DNA of 18,401 bases from assembly GCA_946481135.1 (NCBI GenBank), contig CAMLMQ010000036.1, positions 1 to 18,401 of the forward strand, in the 5' to 3' direction. Shown piece after piece: positions 6,266-13,629 of the stretch (positions are counted from its first letter, which is position 1; the number at the start of each line of letters is the position of its first letter). The notes under the pieces were generated by a model. That model saw nothing but the letters and a program-made list of their open reading frames with translations. It searched no databases and was not told the origin of the DNA. Source of the stretch: an uncultured Microbacteriaceae bacterium (lineage in GTDB: Bacteria; Actinomycetota; Actinomycetes; Actinomycetales; Microbacteriaceae). A program made the position numbers and the translations under genes.

Positions 6266-7342
6266 GATCCGCGGAGTCGCCGCGCGTCGGGTGCGGGCGA
6301 GTCGGCTGACCGACCGCAGCACGGCTTCGAGCGGCCCCATGCCGACGAAGCGGCGCCAGAGGGGGGCGACGACGAGGGCCCCGACCACGAGAGCGGGCAG
6401 CAGCCAGTCGGGCACCGTCCAGCGGTCGTGATGCACGGTCGCGAGCCGCACGGCCGCGAGCACGATCGCGTGCGCGACGTAGAGGGTGAGCGCCATGGCA
6501 CCCGCCGCCGCGACGGGCGCGAGCACGAATCGCACGACCCGGGCGACGCGTTCGCCGACCCCGGTCGCCGAGTCCAGAAGCGACAACGCCCCGATGACTG
6601 CCACCGCGACCCCACCCGACGCGACCACCTCGGCCGTCGTGTCGGAGTGCGCCGACGCGTCGACGCCCGGCAGGAATGCGGCCGCACCGTAGCCGACGAG
6701 CGCGGCGAGCGTTCCGACGACGAGGGCGAGCGCCGCGGTCGTGCGCTCGCGCAGGTCGGATCGCGCGAGCACGAGACCGATGAGCAGGTAGGCGAGCCAG
6801 ACGACGAGCGGATAGTTGCCGAACACGAGCCAGAGGGCGAACGGCTGCGCCGCGACGGGCAGCGCGTCGAGTTCGGTTGCCCCGGTGGCTGCGGCCACGA
6901 GCAACGGCCCGCCGATCGCGGCGAGGGCCGCGAGCGCGAGCAGCCATCGCCGGGCCAGGAAGAGCGGGGCGGCGAGCACCAGGAACGCGACGCCGTAGGC
7001 GTCGAGGATGACCGCGATCGGCGGCCGCACGATCAGCGTGAGGGCGAGCCCGACGAGCACGAGGATGGCCCCGCGCACGAGCACGACCCGGCGCACGTCG
7101 GCTCGCTCACCGGGCGCCGCCGGGGCCGCGCCGCCGCTCAGCAGCCCGAGCGAGACGCCCGCGACCGTCGCGAACAGGATGGCGGAACGCCCGTCGACGA
7201 TCTTCTCGCCGCCGGTGAGCACCGTGTGGGCGACGAACATCCCGAGTAGCGCGACTCCCCGCGCGGCGTCGACGCCGAACAGGCGGGGAGGGGCGGCGGT
7301 CGCCCGCCGCCCCTCCCCGGGAGTCTCCTCGGCGGTCGTCAG
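6263..7342 (-). CDS. DUF418/DUF1624-type polytopic membrane protein
   Basis: An integral membrane protein of about 359 residues with roughly nine to ten hydrophobic helices. The N-terminal signature RLFGVDAARGVALLGMFVAH resembles the start of the heparan-glucosaminide acetyltransferase-like/DUF1624 and DUF418 families. The C-terminal part (MALTLYVAHAIV, then GPLEAVLRSVSRLA) fits DUF418. These proteins are thought to be acyltransferase-like, but their function is not established. No ATG, GTG or TTG lies in frame between the last ~110 nt of pspA and the ATG at 7240, which falls inside the first conserved helix. The best start is CTG at 7342, overlapping the pspA stop as CTGA and giving an N-terminus TTAEETPGEG. 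Translational coupling to pspA is likely. The very stable hairpin at 7284-7319 lies within codons 9-20. Confidence 0.82.
   Translation of the reverse strand: MTTAEETPGEGRRATAAPPRLFGVDAARGVALLGMFVAHTVLTGGEKIVDGRSAILFATVAGVSLGLLSGGAAPAAPGERADVRRVVLVRGAILVLVGLALTLIVRPPIAVILDAYGVAFLVLAAPLFLARRWLLALAALAAIGGPLLVAAATGATELDALPVAAQPFALWLVFGNYPLVVWLAYLLIGLVLARSDLRERTTAALALVVGTLAALVGYGAAAFLPGVDASAHSDTTAEVVASGGVAVAVIGALSLLDSATGVGERVARVVRFVLAPVAAAGAMALTLYVAHAIVLAAVRLATVHHDRWTVPDWLLPALVVGALVVAPLWRRFVGMGPLEAVLRSVSRLARTRRAATPRI
7284..7319 (-). terminator. 16-bp perfect hairpin with GCGA tetraloop after pspA
   Basis: Arms CGGGGAGGGGCGGCGG (7284-7299) and its exact complement (7304-7319) surround a 4-nt loop. 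In the minus-strand RNA the loop reads GCGA, a GNRA tetraloop. It lies 20 nt after the pspA stop, inside the 5' end of the DUF418 reading frame. No T-tract follows, so it could be a U-less terminator or attenuator, or an mRNA-stabilising or translation-controlling element. Confidence 0.6.
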
Positions 7343-8076
7343 CTGCCCGACGTGATGGCGGTCGTGCCGCCCGACTTGAGCGCCGCGAGTCGCGCGTCGA
7401 TCTCGGCCTCGCGGTCGAGGTCCTCGAGCGACTCGAACTGCGCGTCGAGGCTCGACGCGGCGAGCTCCTGCTGGCCCATCACCTTCGCCTCCTCGCGACG
7501 CACCTTGTCCTCGAACCGGCCGAGCTCGCTCGTCGGGTCGAGCACGTCGATGCTCTGGATGGCGTCGTGCACCTGCGACTGCGCCTGCGCGGTCTTGGCG
7601 CGAGCCACGAGCTCGTCGCGCTTGCTCGTGAGGTCGGAGAGCTTGGCGCGCATCTTGTCGAGCCCGTCCTTGAGCTGCTCGACGACCTGCGTCTGCGACG
7701 CGATCGTCGGCTCGGCGCGCTTGGCCTCGTTCTCGGCGGAGAGCTGCTTGCCGAGGGCGATCTTCGCGAGCTTGTCGAACTTCTCGGCATCGGCGGTGTT
7801 GCCGCCGGCGCGCAGCTCGTCGGCCTTCGCGCTCGCTGCGAGAGCCTTCCGGCCCCAGTCGGCTGCGGCCTCGACGTCCTCCTTGTGGTCCTGCTCCATG
7901 AGACGCAGGTTGCCGATGGTCTGAGCGACGGCGCTCTCGGCCTCGGCGATGGAGTTGGTGAAGTCGCGGACCAGCTGGTCGAGCATCAGCTGGGGGTCCT
8001 CCGCCTGGTCGAGCAGCGCGTTGATGTTCGCGCGCACGAGCTGCGAGATGCGCCCGAGGATCGATTGCTTTGCCAT
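7339..8076 (-). CDS. pspA: PspA/IM30 (Vipp1) family protein
   Basis: A 245-residue peripheral membrane protein of the PspA/IM30 family, which polymerises on damaged membranes and helps maintain the proton-motive force. The N-terminus SILGRISQLVRANINALLDQ matches the family's amphipathic membrane-binding helix. The rest is almost entirely coiled coil (about 25-215), including the typical EDPQLMLDQLVRDF start of helix 1. A short Gly/Ser/Thr tail ends the protein. The ATG is preceded by AAAGG at normal spacing. The gene lies 38 nt after a TPM-domain gene on the same strand and overlaps the next reading frame by 4 nt. Its position between TPM and DUF418 membrane proteins fits a membrane-maintenance role. 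Confidence 0.93.
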   Translation of the reverse strand: MAKQSILGRISQLVRANINALLDQAEDPQLMLDQLVRDFTNSIAEAESAVAQTIGNLRLMEQDHKEDVEAAADWGRKALAASAKADELRAGGNTADAEKFDKLAKIALGKQLSAENEAKRAEPTIASQTQVVEQLKDGLDKMRAKLSDLTSKRDELVARAKTAQAQSQVHDAIQSIDVLDPTSELGRFEDKVRREEAKVMGQQELAASSLDAQFESLEDLDREAEIDARLAALKSGGTTAITSGS

Positions 8077-8114
8077 GGTGTGCCTTTCGTTCGTTGACGG
8101 AGGTGAATCGGAGT

Positions 8115-10052
8115 CTAGAAGCGTCCGCCCCGCGAGCGGCGACCGCCCGAGGAGCGTCGGGAGCCGCCGGAGCTGCGGCGGGACGAACTTCCCGAGCTGC
8201 GGCGCGACGAGCCGCCGAAGCCGCCCGAGGATCGCCGCCGACTGCCGCTCCAGCCCGACGACGACGAGCCCGAACCCGAGAAGAGCGCGTCGAGGATGCC
8301 GCCGAGCACGGCGCCGCCCCCATCGTCGTAGCCCGACCAGCTTCCCGAACTCGCCGGACGGTCGAACGCCGTCACGTCGGAGCGCGCGAGCGCGAGCGCC
8401 GACCCCGCGAGCCGCGCGGACTGCTGGGCGGCGGCGAGCGCGGCCACGGCATCCGTCGCACCGAGCGTCAGGGCCTGGGTGAGCTGCGCCTCGGCTTCGG
8501 CGAGGCGGGTGCGGGCGCTCGCGCCCACCGCGCCACGACGCGTCGTCAGGTACTGGCGCGCCTGCTCGACGGCCGTGCGGGCCTCGGCGGTGACGCGGTC
8601 GAGCTGCGCCTCCGCGCGCGTGACCTGAGCCTGGCGGTCGCGGACGGCCGAGAGCTCGCGGCCGAGGGCGGCGTTCGCCTGCTCGACCGCCGCGAGCGCG
8701 GTCGTCGGATCCTGGTTCTCGACCTGGCCGAGCACCCGTTCGGCCTCGGCGACGGCGGCGGCGAGCGCCTCCGCATCCGCCGCGCGCGCCTCCGCGATGT
8801 CGGACCGGGTGTCGGCGACGGCCGCATCGAGGCGGGCGTCCAGTTCGGGCAGATCGGCGGCGAGGTCGTCGACCGCGGTCAGCAGTTGCTCGACCTGGCC
8901 GAGCGACTGCTGCGCCGCACGCACGGCGACGGCCGCGCGGCCCTCCTCGCCGCCCGCGAGGGCCTCCCGCGCCTCGTCGAGCGCCGAGCCGGCGAAGCCG
9001 ACGAGCCTGCGGGCCTGCGCGGGGTTCTCGTCGATCGCGTCGACGGCGGGCAGGCCGTACCGGTCGCGGAGCCCCATCAGCGTCGTCTCGGCGGCCTCGA
9101 TGCGGGGCTCCAGCGCCGCCTGCTGCGGGGTGAGTTCGTCGACGAGTCGGGGCGCGTTCTGCTCGAGGCGGCGCAACTCGTCGAATGCGTCGGCCTGCGC
9201 GTCGAGTGTCGCGTCCGCGGCCTCGCAGAGCTCGATGATGCGCGTCGTGAGCGTCCGACGCTCCTCCGCGGTCTCGGGGTGGGCGTCGTCGAGGCGCTGC
9301 CGGATCGCGAAGGCCTCGGCGACCTGGGCCTTCGCGGCCTCGAGCGCGATGCGGAAGGGCGCCGTCGGCTCGTCGCCGAACTGGGCGACGGCGAAGCCGA
9401 GCTCTTGCTCGCTCGTCTTCACGGCGTCGTCGAGCTGGACGAGCAGCGACCCGGCGCGTGTGTCGAGCTCCCGGGCCGACGCCCGCGCACCCGCAGTCGC
9501 CCGGCGGCGGCGCACGAGGGCGACGCCCGCGGCCACGGCCCCGCCGGCGAGCACGACACCACCTCCGATCGCGAGCGGCATCGGGTCGAATTCGGCGTCG
9601 AGCCGGGCCGCGATCTCGTCGGCCGCTCCGACGACGGCGCCGTCCCAGTCGCTCTCGCGCAGCGACTGCTCGACGCGGTCGAGGACCGCCTCGAACTGTG
9701 CGTCGTCGAGCGTCGCGATGTCGGCCGATACCGAGTAGGTGCGGCCCTCGGTCGCGATCGCGAGCAGCACGTCGTCGACCCCGAGTCCGTTGCGCTCCGC
9801 GGTCGCGTCCGTCCAGGCATCCGGGTCGGCGGGGGAGGTGAAGTCGTCGACGAGCACGACGAAGAGCGACACCCCGGTGCGCTCGAAGGTCGCGTCGATC
9901 GCCGCCTCGGCGGCCGCCTCGTCCTCGAGGGCGCCCACGACGTCGAGGATCGGGGACGCGCCGAGGTCGACGGGCTCCTCCGCGTGCGCGGGAGCGCCGA
10001 GCACGAGGAGGACGCCGACGAGTGCGGCGCCGGCCGCAACGCGGATGCGCAT
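8115..10052 (-). CDS. TPM-domain (DUF477) membrane protein with coiled-coil and Arg/Ser/Gly-rich tail
   Basis: A 645-residue envelope protein. A signal peptide (1-24, ending PAHA before EEP) is followed by a TPM domain (about 30-155) with GVSLFVVLVDDF, NGLGVDDVLLAIA and TYSVSADIATL. A transmembrane helix (about 158-180) is closed by RRRRA. The domain would face outside and the rest the cytoplasm. Residues about 190-565 are alanine- and glutamate-rich, probably long coiled coil. The last 53 residues (8118-8276) are low-complexity: Ser/Gly blocks with repeated SRR and SSGG units ending RRSRGGRF. TPM proteins are linked to membrane-protein quality control, for example TLP18.3 in photosystem II repair. 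The ATG has GGGAGGT upstream. The pspA gene follows by 38 nt, and the two are likely co-transcribed. Confidence 0.9.
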   Translation of the reverse strand: MRIRVAAGAALVGVLLVLGAPAHAEEPVDLGASPILDVVGALEDEAAAEAAIDATFERTGVSLFVVLVDDFTSPADPDAWTDATAERNGLGVDDVLLAIATEGRTYSVSADIATLDDAQFEAVLDRVEQSLRESDWDGAVVGAADEIAARLDAEFDPMPLAIGGGVVLAGGAVAAGVALVRRRRATAGARASARELDTRAGSLLVQLDDAVKTSEQELGFAVAQFGDEPTAPFRIALEAAKAQVAEAFAIRQRLDDAHPETAEERRTLTTRIIELCEAADATLDAQADAFDELRRLEQNAPRLVDELTPQQAALEPRIEAAETTLMGLRDRYGLPAVDAIDENPAQARRLVGFAGSALDEAREALAGGEEGRAAVAVRAAQQSLGQVEQLLTAVDDLAADLPELDARLDAAVADTRSDIAEARAADAEALAAAVAEAERVLGQVENQDPTTALAAVEQANAALGRELSAVRDRQAQVTRAEAQLDRVTAEARTAVEQARQYLTTRRGAVGASARTRLAEAEAQLTQALTLGATDAVAALAAAQQSARLAGSALALARSDVTAFDRPASSGSWSGYDDGGGAVLGGILDALFSGSGSSSSGWSGSRRRSSGGFGGSSRRSSGSSSRRSSGGSRRSSGGRRSRGGRF

Positions 10053-10088
10053 GGGCGAGACCTCCCGGGGGGGTGGGGTAGTCCTCGA

Positions 10089-10094
10089 ATCCTA
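10089..10094 (-). promoter_or_regulatory. Candidate -10 element of the TPM-pspA transcript
   Basis: TAGGAT on the minus strand with a weak GGTTCT 17 nt upstream. It lies in the 71-nt gap between the putative anti-sigma gene and the TPM gene and would give a 5' UTR of about 30 nt carrying GGGAGGT. It suggests TPM-pspA can be transcribed independently of the sigma operon. Confidence 0.4.
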
Positions 10095-10123
10095 TCGACG
10101 CGGGCCCCGGCAGAACCTGAGGA

Positions 10124-10816
10124 TCACCCGAGTTCGACGTCGGTCGGGGCGCCGTAGAGCGTCTCGGGAGCGGCGGGATCGTCGCGCACGAACTCCGCGA
10201 CGACCCGCACCTCGTAGGTCCCGGGCGGCAGGGCAGCCTCGGATGCGCAGGCCTGCGTCGTGACCGGCACCTCCCACGTCGTCGACGTCCCGGGCGGCGC
10301 GTCGACGACGTGCGCCACCGGCTCCGCGGGCACGGCGAACCCCACGACGATCCCGTCGCGCACGACGGCGAGTGAGGTCACCGTCGCCGTGCCGGCCTCG
10401 ACGACACCGGAGTCGTTCCGCAGCGTCACGCGCGCCGTCTCGCCCGTCGCCGTCACGTCGATGCTCTCGGGCTCCAGCTCCCAGCCGAGCCCCGGGTACT
10501 CGACGAGCGGCTCGCCGCAGACATCCGTCGCGCGCAGCATCGAATCGGCCTCGGTCGCCGATTCGGGGAGCGCCGGGCCGCCGGCCCCGGAATCCTCGGC
10601 CGACAGCATCGACGCCTCGTTCACGGGGGGCACCCCGAGCGAGACGCCGACCACGAGCGCACCCACGAGGCCGACCGAGCCGAGGGCCTGGGCGGCCACC
10701 ACGCGCGGGCGGCGACGTCGACGGGCTCGGGCGATCACGGCATCCACGTCGATGGCGGCACGTCCTTCCGGTTCGGGGCCGCGCAGCAGGTCGCGGAGGT
10801 CAGCTTCGGTGGCCAC
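10124..10816 (-). CDS. Single-pass membrane protein, putative anti-sigma factor
   Basis: A 230-residue protein encoded directly downstream of, and overlapping by 17 nt, the ECF sigma gene. The first ~37 residues are cytoplasmic (ADLRDLLRG, then IDVDAVIARARRRRRPR). A transmembrane helix (about 40-62) and an extracytoplasmic domain of about 165 residues follow. The outer part has predicted beta strands and two cysteines (Cys100, Cys190) that may form a disulfide. The zinc anti-sigma motif HxxxCxxC is absent, so it is not a ZAS-type factor. The anti-sigma role is inferred from position and topology, and a simple sigma-regulated membrane protein is also possible. The GTG start has AAGGAGG 6 nt upstream, inside the sigma gene, which indicates translational coupling. 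Confidence 0.75.
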   Translation of the reverse strand: MATEADLRDLLRGPEPEGRAAIDVDAVIARARRRRRPRVVAAQALGSVGLVGALVVGVSLGVPPVNEASMLSAEDSGAGGPALPESATEADSMLRATDVCGEPLVEYPGLGWELEPESIDVTATGETARVTLRNDSGVVEAGTATVTSLAVVRDGIVVGFAVPAEPVAHVVDAPPGTSTTWEVPVTTQACASEAALPPGTYEVRVVAEFVRDDPAAPETLYGAPTDVELG

Positions 10817-11378
10817 GGGAGGCCTCCTTCGAGATGGGGGCGGAGCGCGTCGGGCGGGGCGTGAGCCGGTCCTCGACGGTGCCGTCGTCGGCGAGCGAGA
10901 TCGCCATCTTCGCGAGCCCGTCGCTCAGATACCGCTTCACGGCCCCCGAGCTGATGCCGAGGGTCTCGGCGATGTCGTCGACCTTGAGGTCGTCGTAGTA
11001 GCGCAGCACGAGGCAGGCGCGCTCGCGCGGCGTGAGTTTGCGCAACTCGTCGTGCAGATCGAGCCGGGCGTCGGTCGCGAGTGCGGGGGAGGGCAGCTCG
11101 TCGGGGCGGTACTCGAGCGGCGCGATGCGGCGCCAGCGGGTCGAGCGGCGCCCGCCGTCGAGGTGGGCGTTGAGGATCGCGCGGCGCACGTACGCTTCGG
11201 CGCTCTCCACGCCGAAGCCGTTGCGCAGACGACCGAAGGTGCGCACGAGCGCGTCCTGCACGAGGTCGGCGGCATCCTCGCGACTGCCGCACAGCAGCGT
11301 CGCGTAGCGCAGCAGCGCGTCGCCGCGTTGCGCGACCAGCTCGGTCACGACGCTCTCCCAGGCGGCGTTCGACGCCAT
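10800..11378 (-). CDS. ECF sigma factor, SigE-family type
   Basis: A 192-residue group IV sigma factor that would redirect RNA polymerase to a small regulon. Region 2 is seen at LLRYATLLCGSREDAADLVQDALVRTFGRL, written here as the helices after RGDA. Region 4 with its helix-turn-helix is KLTPRERACLVLRYYDDLKV followed by DDIAETLGISSGAVKRYLSDGLAKM. A polar tail of about 25 residues closes the protein. The ATG at 11378 is preferred over an in-frame GTG 18 nt upstream because AGAGGAGG then lies at normal spacing. It overlaps a membrane-anchored partner gene and leads a run of envelope genes. An ECF-like promoter (11402-11429) suggests autoregulation. Confidence 0.92.
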   Translation of the reverse strand: MASNAAWESVVTELVAQRGDALLRYATLLCGSREDAADLVQDALVRTFGRLRNGFGVESAEAYVRRAILNAHLDGGRRSTRWRRIAPLEYRPDELPSPALATDARLDLHDELRKLTPRERACLVLRYYDDLKVDDIAETLGISSGAVKRYLSDGLAKMAISLADDGTVEDRLTPRPTRSAPISKEASRGHRS

Positions 11379-11401
11379 CCGCGCACCTCCTCTCACCTAC
11401 C

Positions 11402-11429
11402 CAGACGCTAGTCCGCGACTTTTCGTTGG
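11402..11429 (-). promoter_or_regulatory. Candidate autoregulated ECF-type promoter
   Basis: On the minus strand CCAACG (11429-11424) and CGTCTG (11407-11402) are separated by 16 bp, resembling the AAC...CGTC elements recognised by ECF sigma factors. It lies 24 nt before the sigma start codon, in the place expected for self-activation. No house-keeping -10 competes with it. Confidence 0.45.
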
Positions 11430-11439
11430 GACGCACGCG

Positions 11440-11465
11440 CGATCCGTGCGAAATGTCGCGGATCG
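11440..11465. repeat. Inverted repeat upstream of the sigma operon
   Basis: CGATCCG (11440-11446) and CGGATCG (11459-11465) form a 7-bp inverted repeat. An alternative inner pairing GCGA/TCGC is possible. It could be an operator upstream of the ECF promoter or part of the pckG 3' end. The rest of this 192-bp gene-free stretch (11379-11570) holds the ECF promoter and the pckG terminator hairpin. Confidence 0.35.
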
Positions 11466-11522
11466 ACGGGGGCACGCGCGGCGGGCGCGCTTGCGGGGAC
11501 GAGGATGCCCGCACACGCGGGA

Positions 11523-11554
11523 ACGGCGCGTCGCCAGCGAGGTCGACGCGCCGT
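11523..11554 (-). terminator. Terminator-like hairpin downstream of pckG
   Basis: A perfect 11-bp stem ACGGCGCGTCG (11523-11533) / CGACGCGCCGT (11544-11554) with a 10-nt loop, 16 nt after the pckG stop. Only two T follow on the minus strand, matching the T-poor hairpin terminators common in high-GC actinobacteria. Confidence 0.6.
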
Positions 11555-11570
11555 CCGGTCGCGGGGAGGG

Positions 11571-13499
11571 TCAGGCGCGGGCGGCGCGCATGCGCTCCCG
11601 CAGCTCCTCGAGCTGCCGCGTGATGGCCGCCGGGACGCGGCCGTCGAATCCCGAGAAGAAGGCCTCGGCGTCGTCGGCTTCGGCGAGGTGGGCGTCGGGG
11701 TCGACGGCGAAGAGCTCCTGCCAGTCGGCATCCGAGACGCCGGCGGCTTCGTAGTCGATCGTGCCGGGCGCGGGCAGCCACCCGACGGGGCTCTCGATCG
11801 CGGGGGCGGTGCCCTCGACGCGCTCCAGGATCCAGGCGAGCACGCGGCCGTTCTCGCCGAAGCCCGGCCACAGGAAGCGCCCGTCGTCGCCCTTGCGGAA
11901 CCAGTTCACCTGGAACACGCGCGGTACGCCGCCGGTCTTACGCAGACCTTCTCCGACGTCGAGCCAGTGCTGCCAGTGGTCGGCCATGTTGTAGCCGCAG
12001 AACGGGAGCATCGCGAAGGGGTCGCGTCGCAGCTCCCCGACAGTGCCCTCGGCGGCCGCCGTGCGCTCGGAGGAGATCGTGGCGCCCAGGAAGACGCCAT
12101 GTTCCCATCCACGTGCCTCCGCCACCAGTGGCACGTTGGTGGCACGACGGCCGCCGAAGATGATCGCGTCGATGACGACGCCCCGCGGATCCTCCCAGTC
12201 GTCCGACATCGTCGGGCACTGGGCGGCGGCCACGGTGAAACGGGAGTTCGGGTGCGCCGCGGGACGGCCGGAGTCCGGCGTCCAGGGCTGCCCCGTCCAG
12301 TCGGTGAGGTGCTCGGGCACGGTGTCCGTGAGCCCCTCCCACCACACGTCGCCGTCCTCGCGGAGGGCGACGTTGGTGAAGATCGTGTTGCCCCAGAGCG
12401 TCTCGACCGCGGTGGGGTTCGACGACACTCCCGTTCCCGGGGCGACGCCGAAGAAGCCGGCCTCGGGGTTGATGGCGCGCAACTTGCCGTCGGCGCCCGG
12501 GGCGAGCCAGGCGATGTCGTCGCCGATCGTCTCGACGGTCCAGCCGGGGATGGTGGGCTTGAGCATCGCGAAGTTGGTCTTGCCGCACGCACTCGGGAAG
12601 GCGGCCGCGACGTGGAAGACGCGACCCTTCGGGTTCGTCACCTTGAGCAGCAGCATGTGCTCGGCGAGCCATCCCTCGTCGCGGGCCATCGCCGAGGCGA
12701 TGCGCAGCGCGAACGCCTTCTTCGCGAGCAGGGCGTTGCCGCCGTAGGCCGAACCGAACGACCAGATCTCGCGCGGGCGGCCGTGGCCGCCGGGGAAGTG
12801 GGAGATGTACTTCGTGTCGTTGCACGGCCACGCGACATCCGTCTCCCCGGGGGCGAGCGGGGCGCCGACGGTGTGCGCCGCGCGCACCCATTCGGTGTCA
12901 GGGCGGATGCGGGCGAGCACGTCCGATCCCATCCGGGTCATGATGCCCATGCTCACGACGACGTAGGGCGAGTCGGTGACCTGCACGCCGATGCGCGACA
13001 TCGGGCTGCCGACGGGCCCCATCGAGAACGGCACGACGTACATCGTGCGTCCGCGCATGGCGCCGTCGAAGAGCCCGTCGAGGGTGCGCCGCATGTCGTC
13101 GGGCTCGTGCCAGTTGTTGGTCGGCCCGGCCTCGTCCTCGGTGTCGGAGCAGATGAACGTGCGCGACTCGACCCGTGCGACGTCGTCGGGGTGGCTGCGC
13201 GCGAGGAAGCTGTAGGGCCGCAGCTCGGCGTTGACGCGCAGGAGGGTGCCCTGCTCGACCATGCCGCGGATGAGCTCGTCGGCCTCACGGCGCGAGCCGT
13301 CGCACCAGACGACGGTGTCGGGCGTCGTGAGGTGCGCCATCTGCTCGACCCACGCGACGACCGCCGGGTCGGTGCCCTCGGGCGGAAGGGCCCAGGTGGC
13401 GTCGTGCACGGGCTCGTGGGGGGTGCTGTCGGTGGCGGCGAGATGATCGACGCTGTTCGGGTCGGCGCCGAGGGTTCGCGGACCGGCGGTGATCGTCAC
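11571..13499 (-). CDS. pckG: Phosphoenolpyruvate carboxykinase (GTP)
   Basis: A 642-residue cytosolic enzyme converting oxaloacetate and GTP to phosphoenolpyruvate, CO2 and GDP, a gluconeogenic/anaplerotic control point. Hallmarks of the GTP-dependent class are the hyperreactive-cysteine P-loop FPSACGKTN (301-309, Cys305), the [15 protein letters not shown] segment (247-261), RRATNVPLV and the C-terminal nucleotide-site region [10 protein letters not shown]. Length is close to the family norm of just over 600 residues. The frame is open to 13808, but GTG 13499 is chosen because GAGGGAGA precedes it and the longer form would cover the promoter of the divergent regulator. The leader can form a nested hairpin touching the ribosome-binding site. 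Divergence from a ScfR/RamB-type gene suggests carbon-source control. Confidence 0.96.
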   Translation of the reverse strand: MTITAGPRTLGADPNSVDHLAATDSTPHEPVHDATWALPPEGTDPAVVAWVEQMAHLTTPDTVVWCDGSRREADELIRGMVEQGTLLRVNAELRPYSFLARSHPDDVARVESRTFICSDTEDEAGPTNNWHEPDDMRRTLDGLFDGAMRGRTMYVVPFSMGPVGSPMSRIGVQVTDSPYVVVSMGIMTRMGSDVLARIRPDTEWVRAAHTVGAPLAPGETDVAWPCNDTKYISHFPGGHGRPREIWSFGSAYGGNALLAKKAFALRIASAMARDEGWLAEHMLLLKVTNPKGRVFHVAAAFPSACGKTNFAMLKPTIPGWTVETIGDDIAWLAPGADGKLRAINPEAGFFGVAPGTGVSSNPTAVETLWGNTIFTNVALREDGDVWWEGLTDTVPEHLTDWTGQPWTPDSGRPAAHPNSRFTVAAAQCPTMSDDWEDPRGVVIDAIIFGGRRATNVPLVAEARGWEHGVFLGATISSERTAAAEGTVGELRRDPFAMLPFCGYNMADHWQHWLDVGEGLRKTGGVPRVFQVNWFRKGDDGRFLWPGFGENGRVLAWILERVEGTAPAIESPVGWLPAPGTIDYEAAGVSDADWQELFAVDPDAHLAEADDAEAFFSGFDGRVPAAITRQLEELRERMRAARA

Positions 13500-13500
13500 G

Positions 13501-13556
13501 GTGGTCTCCCTCGTTCGTTCGAGGCGGTGGGGTGAAGAACCGCCTTCTATGACCAC
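13501..13556 (-). promoter_or_regulatory. Nested stem in the pckG leader that can mask its ribosome-binding site
   Basis: An inner perfect 7-bp stem AGGCGGT (13522-13528) / ACCGCCT (13539-13545) with a 10-nt loop is enclosed by outer arms GTGGTC (13501-13506) and GACCAC (13551-13556). In the pckG mRNA the outer arm lies next to GGGAGA and the GTG start. This could be a translational switch or, as DNA, an operator. Whether the mRNA contains the whole element depends on the unmapped start site. Confidence 0.45.
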
Positions 13557-13595
13557 TGTGACGCAGGATTGCGCGATCTGGCGACGAATCAACAT

Positions 13596-13623
13596 GAAAG
13601 ATGCGCCGATCTTTCCGTATGCT
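13596..13623 (+). promoter_or_regulatory. Operator and -10 element of the ScfR-family gene
   Basis: The perfect inverted repeat GAAAGAT (13596-13602) / ATCTTTC (13609-13615) with a 6-bp spacer sits just upstream of TATGCT (13618-13623), a good -10 placed 6 nt before GTG 13630. A third half-site GAAAGATCTT occurs at 13632-13641, inside the first codons. Autorepression is the simplest reading. Confidence 0.6.
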
Positions 13624-13629
13624 GCAATC

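Noticed and set aside
6263..8323. 686-codon minus-strand frame joining the pspA region and the DUF418 gene
   Set aside because: Its first half is the out-of-frame shadow of pspA. Only the part after 7342 looks like a protein. A frameshift fusion was considered, but no slippery heptamer was seen.
8070..10157. Very long plus-strand open frame antisense to the TPM gene
   Set aside because: Arg/Gly/Glu-rich low-complexity translation with no domain, typical of high-GC antisense frames. The minus strand encodes a coherent signal peptide, TPM domain, helix and coiled coil.
11505..13535. 676-codon plus-strand open frame antisense to pckG
   Set aside because: It is a shadow of the clearly identified PEP carboxykinase and has no domain-like sequence or start signals.
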